From Diabrotica undecimpunctata (taxonomy: Eukaryota > Arthropoda > Insecta > Coleoptera > Chrysomelidae): 64,000 nt of DNA. The notes below the pieces were generated by a model. That model ran no database searches and was not told the DNA's origin. It saw only the letters and a list, made by a program, of their open reading frames with translations. The translations under genes and the position numbers were made by a program. Positions 9,396 to 20,405 of this stretch are shown one piece after another (the first letter of the stretch is position 1; each line of letters begins with the position of its first letter). The stretch lies in assembly GCF_040954645.1 (NCBI RefSeq), contig NC_092805.1, positions 71,285,186 through 71,349,185 on the forward strand, written 5' to 3'.

Positions 9396-9486
<91 letters not shown>
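9396..9486. repeat. (TA)n microsatellite right of the MITE
   Basis: About 90 bp of TA repeat. Together with 8837-8895 it looks like one microsatellite split by the MITE. Confidence 0.95.
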
Positions 9487-9490
<4 letters not shown>

Positions 9491-9857
9491 AAGGATGTTA
9501 AGTAAGTTTTATTTTGCCAATAATTTACTTTGTTCTTTTTTTTTGAGGTGAAAGAGTGTTAACATCCATATCTAATAATCGTAACACACAATAAAATAAC
9601 AATCGTTAATAAACCTAACCCACATGATAATTAATACAAATTAATACACGTACTATATACGTAAAGTCTACAAACAATTTTTAGCACTGCCTGACTGCCT
9701 AACAAAATTCACCAGCCAGCGGAAGTTAAACACAAATAATAACGACGGTGTAAACAGTTTCTTAGAAGGTATAGTTTTCTACGACCCGTCGATGCTTGCA
9801 TTGAGTGATCATGTGACCTTGGATTCCATGTTTTAAACGGCCGGGGTATAGACTTAC
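9487..9857. other. Unassigned sequence downstream of the Codanin-like exon
   Basis: No ORF or repeat recognised. If the exon to its right is genuine, this would be intron sequence on the minus strand, beginning at the GTAAGT donor (9851-9857). Confidence 0.4.
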
Positions 9858-10790
9858 CATTGCTGAAAATCCACATTAACTCAACAACTGTGCCTTAAAT
9901 AATCTGCAAAAGTGCATAAAATTTGAGGGATCAGCTTGTAATCCCAACAAAGTTTTAATTTTTCCCCCTACTCCTATTTGAAATTTGCATCCAGCAACAT
10001 GATGGTTCTTCTCCCATATCCTAAGAATGTCATAAAATAAATCCCTTTGTTTACGAAATGACAAAAAGCTAACATCATTAGGGAAGTTATCTTTACTATC
10101 AGTATCCAGATTGTATCCAACATTGGATCTTCTTTCAAATACTTCAACAATTCTATCTAAGCACACTTCTTAGTTTCTCAGAAAATTTGATGGAAAACTC
10201 TTTCATTCTTTTATTAAAAGATAACATTTTTACTGTTGTTTTGTCATAATAGTTTAGTACATCAAACTGTGATTCTAAACATCTGACAGCAAAATATAAA
10301 ACATTGTTAACATTTTCAAAATAGTCAGAACAACTTATCACCCTGCTTTTTGATGTTAACTCATGCTTTACATCTTCACTTAAAAAATCTTTTCCTACAT
10401 GTGGATCGTCAACTTGATCTGAAAAATATTGTTTACTGACTAACAAATATGTCAAAACATATATTTCTCCAGTAATGTTTAATACCATGTCATTCTTTAA
10501 TATAAGGATGTAAATATGTGACAAAATAGTTAATTCATTTTTATAAGTACCTAACTAAATCCAACTGAGGCTCAATTTGCTCTCTTTGGTCAGGTAGTGT
10601 TATCTTTCTTGAACTAACTAATGCTGATCAATCATCTGAATCATTTGCTGTTAAAAACTTTAATCGTTCCTTAGCTAAATTCATTCTAGATGTATTTACA
10701 TTATCACAAACAATTTCTTTTGTATTAAAATTATTAAAACTATTGGGCAATTTAAAAGCTTCATTAGTATGTATGTTATTACCCATAGGG
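9858..10790 (-). pseudogene. Codanin-1-like gene fragment, decayed
   Basis: Three minus-strand segments give one continuous protein-like region when frameshifts are allowed: about 10786-10560 (LAKERLKFLTANDSDD, stop, SALVSS), 10524-10153 (123 codons, ...VLYFAVRCLESQFDVLN) and 10166-9876 (96 codons, FRKQRDLFYDILRIWEKNH and DPSNFMHFCRLFKAQLL). The order and style match the middle of Codanin-1, a conserved animal protein that binds the histone chaperone ASF1; this recognition is from memory of the family. Lesions are a TGA after SDD and single-base frameshifts near 10550, 10160 and 9880. A GTAAGT donor follows at 9857-9851, so this is a genomic rather than retro-copied fragment. The R1-like element abuts it at about 10791. 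Confidence 0.5.
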
Positions 10791-13700
10791 TAGCGTCATA
10801 GATTTGTGCGGATAGACGTAAGGAACCCCCCTCACCATGTGACCTTACTGGCTAGTGGTATAGACTCTAAAAATGGCTTCGAACGGGTTAAAAAGATTAA
10901 AGATACTGCAAGTAAACATCGGACGGGCCAAGGTGGCACACGACCTGATACATGCGAAAGCCTTGGAGATAAAAGCAGATATCATTATAGTCCCTGAACC
11001 AAATAAAAACATCGTTAAAAAATTTGGTTGGGTTGCCGACACACGATCAGATGTTGCGTCTACTTGGTGAATAAGAGTGTGCATATAAAAAAGGTCACTA
11101 AGAAGGAAGGATTTATCAAGATCAATTTGAATGATGTGGCAATAATAGCCTGTTACATTTCTCCAAACATTAACACTACACAATACCAAGATAAGGTAGA
11201 TAGTATTATTGAGGCGTCACTTGTAGAAAAATACTTCATAATCGTTGGTGATATAAACGCCAAATCCATTCTATGGGGGTCCCCAAGAAATGACAATAGG
11301 GGGGAATTATGGAACGAATGGATTTCATCGTCCGACTTGGTAGTGTTAAACAACGGTAAACACACTTTCGAAAGAGGAGAATCACGGAGTCACATAGATA
11401 TTACCCTAGCATCAAATAATTATGCAAACAAAATTACAAATTGGGATGTACTAGACGAGAACATGTTTACTTTTCATAAGTACATCTCTTTCGAGATAGG
11501 AACAAAGGTCACAACTAGGAACGGCAGAAGAACACTCGCTTTTAATAAAGTAAAATTTGCTGAACAGACCAGAAACTTACAAGAAGAAGCTACCGACTTT
11601 CCCACCTTTAGAAATGCAATAATACGAGCATACAAGTCGAGCAGTAATAACAAATATGTCACATATACTGTACCATACTGGTGGAATGAAGAAATACAGC
11701 AAAAACGGACAGAATGCCTTAGACTTAGGCGAATCGCGCAGAGGAATAGGACCCAGCAGATAAAGGACGAGTATAAAAGCGCCAAAAATGAGTTAAAAAA
11801 GACGATTAACAGGGCCAAGCGCACATGTTGGAAAAACCTGTGCGAGGCGCTGGAGAACGATGTATGGGGGTGATGCATATAGAATAGCCACCAAAACGCT
11901 GAGGTCAGAGACCCCGTACAAACTGTGCGATGATAAAAGAAGGGAAATTGCGAATACCCTTTTTCCCTCAAAGCAGAACACACACTTCGTACAAAATGAA
12001 CATACTTGTCCGAATGGCGTCAGTCTCGCAGAACTCACCAGAGCCGCAGAGTCCATCAAAGTAGGTAAATCTCCTGGACCAGACCGTGTGCCACCAGAGG
12101 CGATAAAATTATTAACCACATTACAACCGGAAGCGGTTATAAAAATCTTCAATCAGCTGCTTACAACACAAGAATTCCCTGACGAGCTCAAGCGTGCGCG
12201 ACTCACATTAATACTTAAACCCGGTAAAGATCCGGACGAAGCCAGTTCTTATCGGCCAATATGCCTCCTTGACTGTTTAGGGAAACTCTATGAGAATATC
12301 GTCAAAAATCGCCTTGAAGAGGAGTTGAGAGAAAAGGACATTATCTCGACTAGACAGTACGGATTTAGAAAAGCAAAATCGGCGGTAGATGCGGTTAAGC
12401 ATATTACGGACACTGTTAAGACCACAAGAAGAAGATGGGCCGCTTTGATAATGTTTGATGTGAAGAATGCCTTTAACTCCGCCAACTGGGCACACATCAT
12501 ACGAAAATTGGAAACTGCAGACGTGTCGGGATATTTAATGAACATTATAAAAAGATACTTAACCGACAGATATGTGTCAGTGGCTAGAAACACAGAGACT
12601 CGATTAACAGCTGGCGTACCGCAAGGATCCATACTTGGCCCGACATTATGGAATATACTTTACAATGGGGTACTGGACATCGACTACGGCAGAGATAGCA
12701 TAGCAATAGCCTACGCCGACGATCTAGCTATCTTAACGATTAGTGACATGTATTGGGAAATTGTAGATACGATAAACGACTGTTTTAACAAGGTAAATAG
12801 GTGGATGAAAAATAATGACCTAGAACTCGCAGGCAGCAAGACCGAGGTGGTCATTCTGAAGGCTCCAAGAAACGGGCCAGATCTGATCTTTCAACTAGGT
12901 AGCAATGAGCTGAGACCAACGAACTGTGCTAAATATTTAGGCATTGATTTGGACAGAGGCTTAAGATTTACGAAACATCTTTCGAGAGTGGTTAAGAAGG
13001 CGGACAAACAAACAGCAGCCATCCAGAGAATAACACCTAATATAGGAGGTCCAAGCAGCATCAAGAGAAGACTATATCTACATATTGTACAATCGACCCT
13101 CCTATACGGAACCCCCGTCTGGATAGATGTACTAAGATATCAAAAATATAAAGATATGATAACAAGAGCACAACGTAAACCCCTACTCAAAGTCATAAGC
13201 GCGTACAGAACCACTTCTACTATAGCCCTACAGACAATAGCAGGTACGATCCCCATCCATCTCCTAGCCAAGGAACGGCAGATGCTATACGAAAACCGGA
13301 ATGGTCACTTACCTCTGGTAAGGGCGACCATACGAGAGCAGATATTAACAGAATGGCAAACGGAATGGGAGGCACAGATTACGAAAGCTCAATGGACAAA
13401 AATGCTAATCCCAGATGTGGTTGCGTGGTACAACTGTAAATTTAAGCGGGTAAATTACTATTTTACACAATTTTTGACAGGACATGGGTCTTTCAGGCTT
13501 ACACATTTAAAATAAAAAAAACCAACGATGATAGGTGCTCTACATGTCATGAGAGAGACAACGCGGAGCATTGCATCTTTCGGTGCAATGTTTTCGCCCA
13601 AGAACAAAATAGGCTGCGGAATAGGTTAGGGGATATAAGGCCCAATAATATTATACATATAGCGTTGCATAGTAAACAAAACTTTGAATTTATAATAGAC

Positions 13701-14095
13701 CAGATCACGCAAATTATGAAACGAAAGACCATCCTGGAAAGAGCCGAACAAGATGGGTGAGGAGGGTCTCCTCTCGCACCACATAAGGGACCACTTAGAA
13801 CTTTTTTCTCCCTTCTAACTCATACGCGATACGTACGTGGATACCGCCGAATCAGCATAGCAGACGCAACATAGGTACACATACCCCTACTCTTCAGGGT
13901 ACTCTACTATTCCGAATAAAGCTTGATCAGGATGTTAGAAGTCCTCTGAATTCTTTAGGAACGATAGTCCCCTTCTTCTCTATCCAATTGTTCCAGATAC
14001 ATACAGACTCCTTTCATATCACATAGTCCATAGTCAACCATGATCTTCAAAGGACGTATACTTTAATTTAATTTTTTTTACACTTTAATTATACA
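10791..14095 (+). mobile_element. R1-clade non-LTR retrotransposon (ORF2 only, inactive)
   Basis: The element has an ~80-bp leader, one long broken ORF2 (endonuclease, reverse transcriptase, C-terminal zinc knuckle) and a ~330-bp 3' UTR ending near a T/A-rich tract at 14080. No ORF1 is present upstream: the 5' boundary lies against the Codanin-like fragment. Either the copy is 5'-truncated just before ORF2 or the family lacks ORF1. Exact ends are not certain, as no target duplication was found. Confidence 0.7.
10873..13760 (+). pseudogene. R1-like ORF2: AP endonuclease, reverse transcriptase and CCHC knuckle, three frameshifts
   Basis: Starts at ATG 10873 with LKILQVNIGRAKVAHDL, the first endonuclease motif. 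Further endonuclease motifs are GDINAKSILWGS and SHIDITLAS. The RT has FDVKNAFNSANW, GVPQGSILGPTLWN and the catalytic AYADDLAIL. After the RT frame stops near 13515 the +1 frame continues with CSTCHERDNAEHCIFRC (CX2CX7HX4C), the C-terminal knuckle of R1/Jockey-type elements, to TGA at 13758-13760. Three single-base lesions break it: one base lost near 11057, one gained in the G-run near 11870, and one shift at the A-run near 13514. The protein would nick genomic DNA and prime cDNA synthesis there. All key RT residues are kept, so decay is recent. Confidence 0.85.
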
Positions 14096-14137
14096 AAGAC
14101 GTATAATTAACCCTGCCAAAGCTTAACAGTTAATAAG
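14096..14137. other. Short gap between R1 element and LTR
   Basis: Nothing recognised. Confidence 0.4.
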
Positions 14138-15059
14138 TGTTACTTATTGCTTCGATGGGCTGCTTGTGTGTTCTAGCTGTTGGGTCCTCCAATTAGAAGT
14201 TGTGGCTTCTGGAGAGCTGCAATCACACGTGGCTGTATGTCCTGATTAGTAAAATTCAATGTGGCCAATCAATTCGATCTGGTCAATTAAGTTGTTGATA
14301 AACCAATATTTCCAATAAATTCAATGAATCCAAATAAATGTCCAATAAACCAATAAAATGTCCAATAAACCAATAAACAAAAGATAAGGAACAACTTGCA
14401 TTAGAAACACATCAAAAAGAAAGGTTTAACTTCCTTGCCATCTGACAAAATTACACTTAAACAAATAGCGTATGGCAAGGATAAAATGAAATATGAATGT
14501 TACTACTTAGTTAAATTCTGTTAAAGAGTCCTAATGCATATATCAGAAAAAAAATGTGCTTTCAAAAGAAAGTAAGGTTACATTGGAAATGCGATCAGAA
14601 TTATAGAATGAATATCACAATGAAAGTACTTACCCCAAGAGAATTTGTAGACCATAAAAATGAGTCTTATAATAATTTTTGCCTTCTTTTATAAATTTCA
14701 AAAAGAGGCAAAAAATAATCCCACTACAGAAAAGTTGTTTTGACAGAAAGTGGGGTACTGAATGAAGTTAGCACAGATGTCATAGGATGTTGCTATAGAT
14801 ATCATGAAACTAGCTTGTCTGTCAACACGGAACAGAATAGTCTGCCGAACAAAAAGAGAGAGGGCGAATATTTATTCTACGGGACAGAAAGAGAGAGAAA
14901 ATAAAGACAGAGGAAGAAAATAAAAAACAGGGCGCCCACTACTTTTATAAATAAAAAATAGTAAAAATTAAACTGAAGATAAAGAAATTAATAAACAAAT
15001 TAAAATGAAATAATTATTTAAATATAAATTAATAGAGATGTGACGTTTATAACGTTACA
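14138..15059 (-). repeat. Probable LTR (about 922 bp) with polypurine tract, minus orientation
   Basis: On the minus strand the block starts TGTAACGTTATAAACGTC and ends AATAAGTAACA, so it has TGT...ACA ends. Directly before it (plus 15060-15070) the minus strand reads GTGGGTGAAGAT, like the polypurine tract before a 3' LTR. A TATA box (TATAAAAG, 14688-14695) and the splice-donor-like GGGGTAAGT lie inside. Tandem CCAATAAA-type repeats occur at 14300-14390. No internal ORFs follow, so it would be a 3' LTR with little internal sequence left. Confidence 0.4.
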
Positions 15060-15530
15060 ATCTTCACCCACAATTAATTTGTTTCTGATCCTAGAGATGG
15101 CTCTACTGCTGCATGAGCTCTGGTAAATTTTTTAACTTAATTGTAGATTTCTACATGATGACCCTGTAATATTTTCAAACCCTAATATAAATTACAGTTT
15201 TCTATCATTATATCCATATGGCATGAGTTGCCAAGTTGTGTATACATCATCTTATTTTACATTCCGTTGCACGTCATCTTCGTCATAGCCCGTGACGTCA
15301 CATGATACCAACACGAAATATTTAGGCGGTAGATGTGTTCTTTTTTAGAATCATTTTGCCGAGTACACTGGCATTACAGCCACTATACATATTTTATTAT
15401 ATACGCGTAGAAATATTATTTAAAGGTTTCTGTTAATGTTAACTTAAAGAAATACACAATTTTATGTTTCATTTAATTTGTATAAATGCATTATGTATGA
15501 TACCCAGTTAAGTGACAATCATATTATTCA
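15060..15530. other. Unassigned sequence
   Basis: No ORF. A CRE-type palindrome TGACGTCA is visible at 15293-15300. The first bases may be the internal 3' end of the LTR element to the left. Confidence 0.4.
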
Positions 15531-15695
15531 TGTTGGTAACAAGATGGCATGACAGGAGGTGACAAGACAGGTTATTAGGTAAGACACAGTTGTTAGGTTA
15601 AGTTACTGGCATGTGAAGTGAATATATTTGTTGCTTATACAATTACTCAATCTAGTATTTGTTTTATTTATTACACCTTCCAGCAGGCTTATACA
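15531..15695 (+). repeat. Short 5' LTR (165 bp) of gypsy element B
   Basis: Begins TGTTGGTAACAAG and ends GGCTTATACA, directly followed by the primer site TGGTGTCAGG. It precedes a gag by 108 bp. LTRs of this size with this primer site are common in insect Ty3/gypsy elements. Confidence 0.6.
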
Positions 15696-15711
15696 TGGTG
15701 TCAGGTGTGAT
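15696..15711 (+). promoter_or_regulatory. Primer-binding site (tRNA-Leu type) of gypsy element B
   Basis: TGGTGTCAGGTGTGAT begins at the first base after the LTR. TGGTGTCAG is the usual start of a tRNA-Leu primer site. Confidence 0.6.
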
Positions 15712-15803
15712 AATCTTTGCGTGGTGTAACCATTTCTTGTTTGGATAGGTACTCAACTGTAACCTTGTATTGTAACACGTGAGTATCACTTTTTGGTATC
15801 ATC

Positions 15804-16495
15804 ATGGAATCCACGTTTAAGCCACCTGAATCTCTAGTATTAGATGGGAATATATCTGAAAACTGGCGCAAATTTAGCCAAAAGTTTGATCTATTTATGA
15901 TAGCTACGGACCTAACCTCCAAACCAGAAAGTAAAAAGCTGGCAGTTTTCTTAAGTCTGGTGGGTGAGGAGGCATTAGAGCTGGACAACACCTTCACATT
16001 TGACGAAAATGAAGACAGAACAGTAACTTGCGTAAAAAAGAAGTTGAAGAGTATTGTTCGCCAAAGAAAAATGTCATATTTGAAAGATTTAAGTTTAATA
16101 GTATTAGCCAGCAAGAAGGGCAACCGTTTGACTCGTTTGTTACAGAACTACGGAAAGCCATTAAAACAACAGAGTATAGCCAACAAGACCAGATGATCAG
16201 AGATAGAATAGTAATGGGCATACACAACAAAGCAACACAAGAAAAACTGCTCAGAGAATCAGAGTTTTAACGTTAATGAAAGCAGTTGACATATGTCGAG
16301 CGATATAAATAAGTAAAGACCAGTCTAAAATGTTACAAAATAAGTCATTAATAAATGCAGTTCAACGAAGAGAACCAAGATGTGATCGTGTGTGTACCAG
16401 ATGTGGATATAATCATTTGAGAGACAATCGATGTCCTGCTTGGGGTAAAACAAGTGTCAAGGCCATAACCATTTTGCAAAAGTTTGTAGAGAAGA
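15804..16495 (+). pseudogene. Gag of gypsy element B, frameshifted and interrupted by E1
   Basis: The ATG at 15804 opens with ESTFKPPESLVLDGNISENW, the usual N-terminus of this insect gypsy gag group. The frame moves near 16035 to one carrying VEEYCSPKKNVIFERFKF and QEGQPFDSFVTELRKA, breaks again at 16268 (TAA), and a CCHC region (CTRCGYNHLRDNRC) follows at about 16395-16440. There is one more stop near 16310 and a 2-base shift near 16453. The frame ends at 16495, where the big LTR begins, so pol of this element is not in the window. Confidence 0.75.
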
Positions 16496-18312
16496 TGTAG
16501 CAGTCACAACTGCTAACATATAATTAATTAATATAATTTATTATTGAAATCCTAAAACCCCTCAGAATCCCGTTTATAAAACGTTCATGGGCAATAGATG
16601 GTACGATGCGCGAACTACAGGTCAGGAGGAGCTCGCTAAAGTCAGTTTTGGCCAACAACTCACGCAGAGAGGTGTATTTCTCCAAGCCTTAACCGGCATT
16701 TTTTTTTGTCTTTAAATCGGGTAGAAAATCTGGGATTGGATTTAATATTTTCCCCGAACATCAAGGGAGAAATTAGAACAGATGATAAAGAATCTTGATT
16801 GAAAAACCGACTTCCAAATCTATAGAAATGAATATTTAAGACCCGGCTTCCAAATCTACTGAAATAATTATTTAAAACCCAGATTTCACCCGATTAGGAT
16901 AACGTTTAATACTAGAATTAGTTGAACCAAACACCTAATTCAACCCATTGGAAACCAGGAACCGATTGTCTCCAGAACCACAGCGTTCCTCTTCATGCGT
17001 TTTTTTTTCGGAGCCTCAAGGATCGTCAGAGTCTTAAGGGGACTTATCCAGGACCGCTGTAGTGTTGTGACAGACAGTAACAACTAGTTTCTCAGGGTTA
17101 AGGTTTTTCTTGTAATTTACAACTTTGTATATGCATATACCAAGGTTAGTACTTATTACAGTTTTTGTAACATCTATAAAAGTTAGGTAAATAGCTATTA
17201 ATTAATTAAATTAGATTCATTGTTAGGGAAGGGGTTCATGATTTTTGTATAGCGGTTTTTAAAAGGGAAGGGAAGAAATTTATGTATCAGCGTTTTTTTA
17301 AAAATTATATATATATATATCTTTCCGAGTCTGTTGGCCATACTCATCACACTTGATCACTTTAGATATCTCCCAGCATCTGTGTGTAAGCATAACACTT
17401 ACACATAGATCTGGTGTTTAGCTGCTTCGACACATATTAGTCGTATATTTGTTAGGTAAGGTAGTTTCTTTTGTATAACCGTCACGGTTTTTTTTTGTTT
17501 TTAGTATTTATATTCCCTACCTTACCTATCTAGGATTTAACCTTCGTAACTAACCTTAGTGTTAAGATTTCGCTTCTCCCATGGACTTAGATTATAGATT
17601 TACTAATACACCTTTTCGTTTGGCCCAGTAGTGGGGATATTTAATTTTGTCGTGGCTTTTTGGTCCTCGCATACCGTAGCCCCACTACTGTAATTATATT
17701 TTCTCTATGTATATATATAGGTGAGTTTTGTTAGTTGTTAATATTATAAATATATTTGTTACAAATAGTTTTGCTTTTATTTCAGTTCCTGCTTACAGTT
17801 ATAATATAGCAGAACAAGGTCAATAGTGTCTTTTCGGTTTTTAAACATTATTACAGGGTATTAAATCAATAGTACCTTATTCCTTGTTGTTCATAACTTC
17901 ATTTATTTTTTTTGTTAATTTCCTTCAGAAATTAGCTGGCGCCCATTTTAGTATTTTCCTAGGCATCTCCGTATATTCTCTTATCTTACCCCTTTTATAG
18001 TTCCAGATTTTCCGGTGCATTATTATATTGTATTCTTTTGGTTAAAAGATCTCTTTTCCCCTTATCTCAAAGCCAAATTCTAGTGTAGTGAGGCTAGCCC
18101 GAATTCGTGCTTGAGGTTTTGTGTCTCTGTGTTCTTTTGAGCTAAGCCATTCTTTTTATTATAACTTCTTTGCTAGTTCTTCTCTAATTGATCATCTCCT
18201 TCTCCATATACCACCCCTAAATTTTATTTAGGTTTCAATTGGCGCTTTTGCGTTTGCAATTTGGTTAGGTTTCAATTGGCGCTTTTGCGTTTGCAACTTA
18301 AGTCGTTTTAAT
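16496..18312 (+). repeat. LTR 1 (1,817 bp, intronless)
   Basis: Starts TGTAGCAGTCACAACTGCTA, a perfect 7-bp palindrome with a CACA loop, and ends just before TGGCGCCC at 18313. The exon junction is CCCAG|ATTTCACC at 16882/16883. The 3' end carries two copies of TCAATTGGCGCTTTTGCG. TTTATAAAACG at about 16575 could be a TATA box. Confidence 0.9.
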
Positions 18313-18330
18313 TGGCGCCCAACGTGGGGC
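18313..18330 (+). promoter_or_regulatory. Primer-binding site of E1 (tRNA-Lys1,2 type)
   Basis: TGGCGCCCAACGTGGGGC is the 18-base site known for tRNA-Lys1,2-primed retroelements. It directly follows the LTR. In E2, E3 and E4 the same position is disrupted. Confidence 0.8.
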
Positions 18331-18923
18331 CTCTTTTTTTGCACGTACTTTTGGCTTTATATCTTTGGTTTTTTTTTTCTCCCACTTTAATTTCTGGTTG
18401 TGTACCTTTGGTGTTGTATTTTAATTTTCAGCTGTGTTCTTTCACTCTTAGTTTCTTAACTGCAACATTGGTTTTTGTATTTCAATATTTAGTTTATCTA
18501 CATTCTCTATTAAATATACCCGTAGTACCCTTGTTTTGCTATATTGTGGGTAGACTGAATAAATTGCTTTTTTTGATTAACTAAATATCCATATTGGATT
18601 AATAATAAATAACATAAGTATATATTAAAAAGGAAAATTATTTAAATATTTTAAATTTAACTATCTTAACACTATAAAAGTCCGGAGTAGCACCAGAGTA
18701 ATTCACCACTGTCTGGAAGTAACATTTTTTTTGAAATTTCTAGGTTTCTCAGGGATTGTAGCCGTACCTTGCATCTGAGTTCACGACTGGATAAACAAGC
18801 AAACATTACTGGTAAAATAATTCAATTATAATAATAACCTGGAAACATAGAGTAAGTTAGACTTTACCTATTTTATCATAGTTTTCCTCATATATTTTCT
18901 GGTATATTTCCAAGTTGTATAAA
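18331..18923 (+). other. 5' leader of E1
   Basis: T-rich untranslated stretch between primer site and gag. A 90-codon T-rich ORF (18312-18584) overlaps it; the frame varies between copies and looks like chance. Confidence 0.6.
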
Positions 18924-20405
18924 ATGTCTGCTTTCAAGGTAGAGCATCTGTTAGGTCCAGAATTAGAGTACGAGTTGAGAGTCCGGCACTTAAACGATCC
19001 ATCTTTGACAACAGTGGAAAGGAAAAGGGTAGTGTTGCGTGGTGCATTAAAGCAAGCTGCAGCAAATCGGAGTTATGCTGTTCTGTCTGCTTCCCATCTT
19101 AATTTTAAGGACGAGATTGCGGAAATAGAGGTTACTCTTGCAGATCTGGTGGTCAAAATTGGTTCTTTTGTGGGTTCTCCTAGTGATACTGCCTATGCTC
19201 GCTATACTTCTCGCTTAGGTCATGTTGCAGCTAGAGTCCATCTGTTAGAAGCTACAACAGAGGAAGAGGAGGAAGTGAAGAGGTCTCTTAATTTCAGGGT
19301 TCTGATTCTGGAAGGTGAACTTGATTGTAAAGTGATTCCACAGGCACAGTCAACTCCTCATAATGCTAGTGTTTCAGTAAATCCATTTCCCTTCGTTAAG
19401 TCTGCTCCTATTCATAAATGGGGTGTCCATTTTTCAGGTCAAGATAATGAAAATGTTGTTAGTTTCTTAGAGAAGGTAGAATGTCTGCGTATAGCGCGTG
19501 GTAACAGCGAGGAAGAGTGTTACTCTTCTGCTGCCGATTTATTTAAGAATTCAGCCTTCACTTGGTATCTCAATAACCGAGGTAGTTTTGCTTCATGGCA
19601 AGAGTTAGTTGCCAAACTTAGGTCAGATTTTCTTCCATATAACTATGAGGACAATCTTCTTGATGAAATTAAGTCTCGAAAACAAGCTCCGCAGGAGAAG
19701 GTAACTATATTTGTAAATGAGATTGTTAGTTTGTGTAAACGGTTGGAGACTCCTTTGTCTGAGTCACATATCATAAGGATCATTAAAAAAAATTTGTTGC
19801 CATCGTATCATTCTAGTCTGGCACTTACAGATATTTCTTCAATTGCTGACTTAACGGAAAAGTGTAAGAAGTTAGAGGAAGTTTTGTCATGGTCTTCTGA
19901 CAACGTGTCTAGAGTCCCTATTCATCAGAATTTCAGAAATAATGACTCATCTTATTCTGATAGACCCAATTATTCACGGTCTAGTAATAGTAGAAATTTC
20001 AGAAATAATGACTCATCCTATTCTGGTAGGCCTAACTTTTCTCGGTCTGGTAATGTCTCTTCTTTTAATTCGAAGCTTACCTGTTGGAATTGTTGTCAGT
20101 CAGGACATGGGTATTACGAATGTCCTGAGCCTAGAATTCGGTTCTGTTATGGTTGTGGACGTCAAGGTGTCCGTAAATTTGAGTGTGAATTCTGTTCGGG
20201 AAACGACAGAAGGGGTGGGTTGGCCCTGGCTCCTACTCCTCGTCAAAATACAGGGAATACAAACACTGTCCAAACTCCTCAAAACCAAGGAACCAGTTTC
20301 TCGAGTCTGGATGCCCAAGCTTCCACAAGCCAAACATCTCACGCTCTACCGAAAGACAAAAGACCACAGAACGGCAAATACCAACCGAAGAGAGGACAAC
20401 GTTAA
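18924..20405 (+). CDS. gag: Gag of E1 (493 aa)
   Basis: The ATG at 18924 (MSAFKVEHLL) is the first ATG after the leader; an upstream TTG in frame is less likely. Residues about 164-300 (HKWGVHFSGQDNENVVSFL onward) match the retrotransposon gag/capsid region. Residues 340-385 are Asn/Ser-rich and contain two copies of an FRNNDSSYS repeat. CX2CX4HX4C lies at 387-400, and a second Cys cluster (CYGC...CEFC) at about 408-424. It packages the RNA into particles. A GGGAAAC heptamer at 20198 lies within it, where pol would be reached by -1 frameshift. The frame is intact. Confidence 0.9.
   Translation: MSAFKVEHLLGPELEYELRVRHLNDPSLTTVERKRVVLRGALKQAAANRSYAVLSASHLNFKDEIAEIEVTLADLVVKIGSFVGSPSDTAYARYTSRLGHVAARVHLLEATTEEEEEVKRSLNFRVLILEGELDCKVIPQAQSTPHNASVSVNPFPFVKSAPIHKWGVHFSGQDNENVVSFLEKVECLRIARGNSEEECYSSAADLFKNSAFTWYLNNRGSFASWQELVAKLRSDFLPYNYEDNLLDEIKSRKQAPQEKVTIFVNEIVSLCKRLETPLSESHIIRIIKKNLLPSYHSSLALTDISSIADLTEKCKKLEEVLSWSSDNVSRVPIHQNFRNNDSSYSDRPNYSRSSNSRNFRNNDSSYSGRPNFSRSGNVSSFNSKLTCWNCCQSGHGYYECPEPRIRFCYGCGRQGVRKFECEFCSGNDRRGGLALAPTPRQNTGNTNTVQTPQNQGTSFSSLDAQASTSQTSHALPKDKRPQNGKYQPKRGQR
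20198..20204 (+). promoter_or_regulatory. -1 ribosomal frameshift heptamer, E1
   Basis: G GGA AAC in the gag frame fits XXXYYYZ. The -1 frame is closed by a TGA just upstream and open from here into pol. Confidence 0.65.

Noticed and set aside
11474..11983. 169-codon and other minus-strand ORFs opposite R1 ORF2
   Set aside because: Shadows of the endonuclease/RT frame with no motif of their own.
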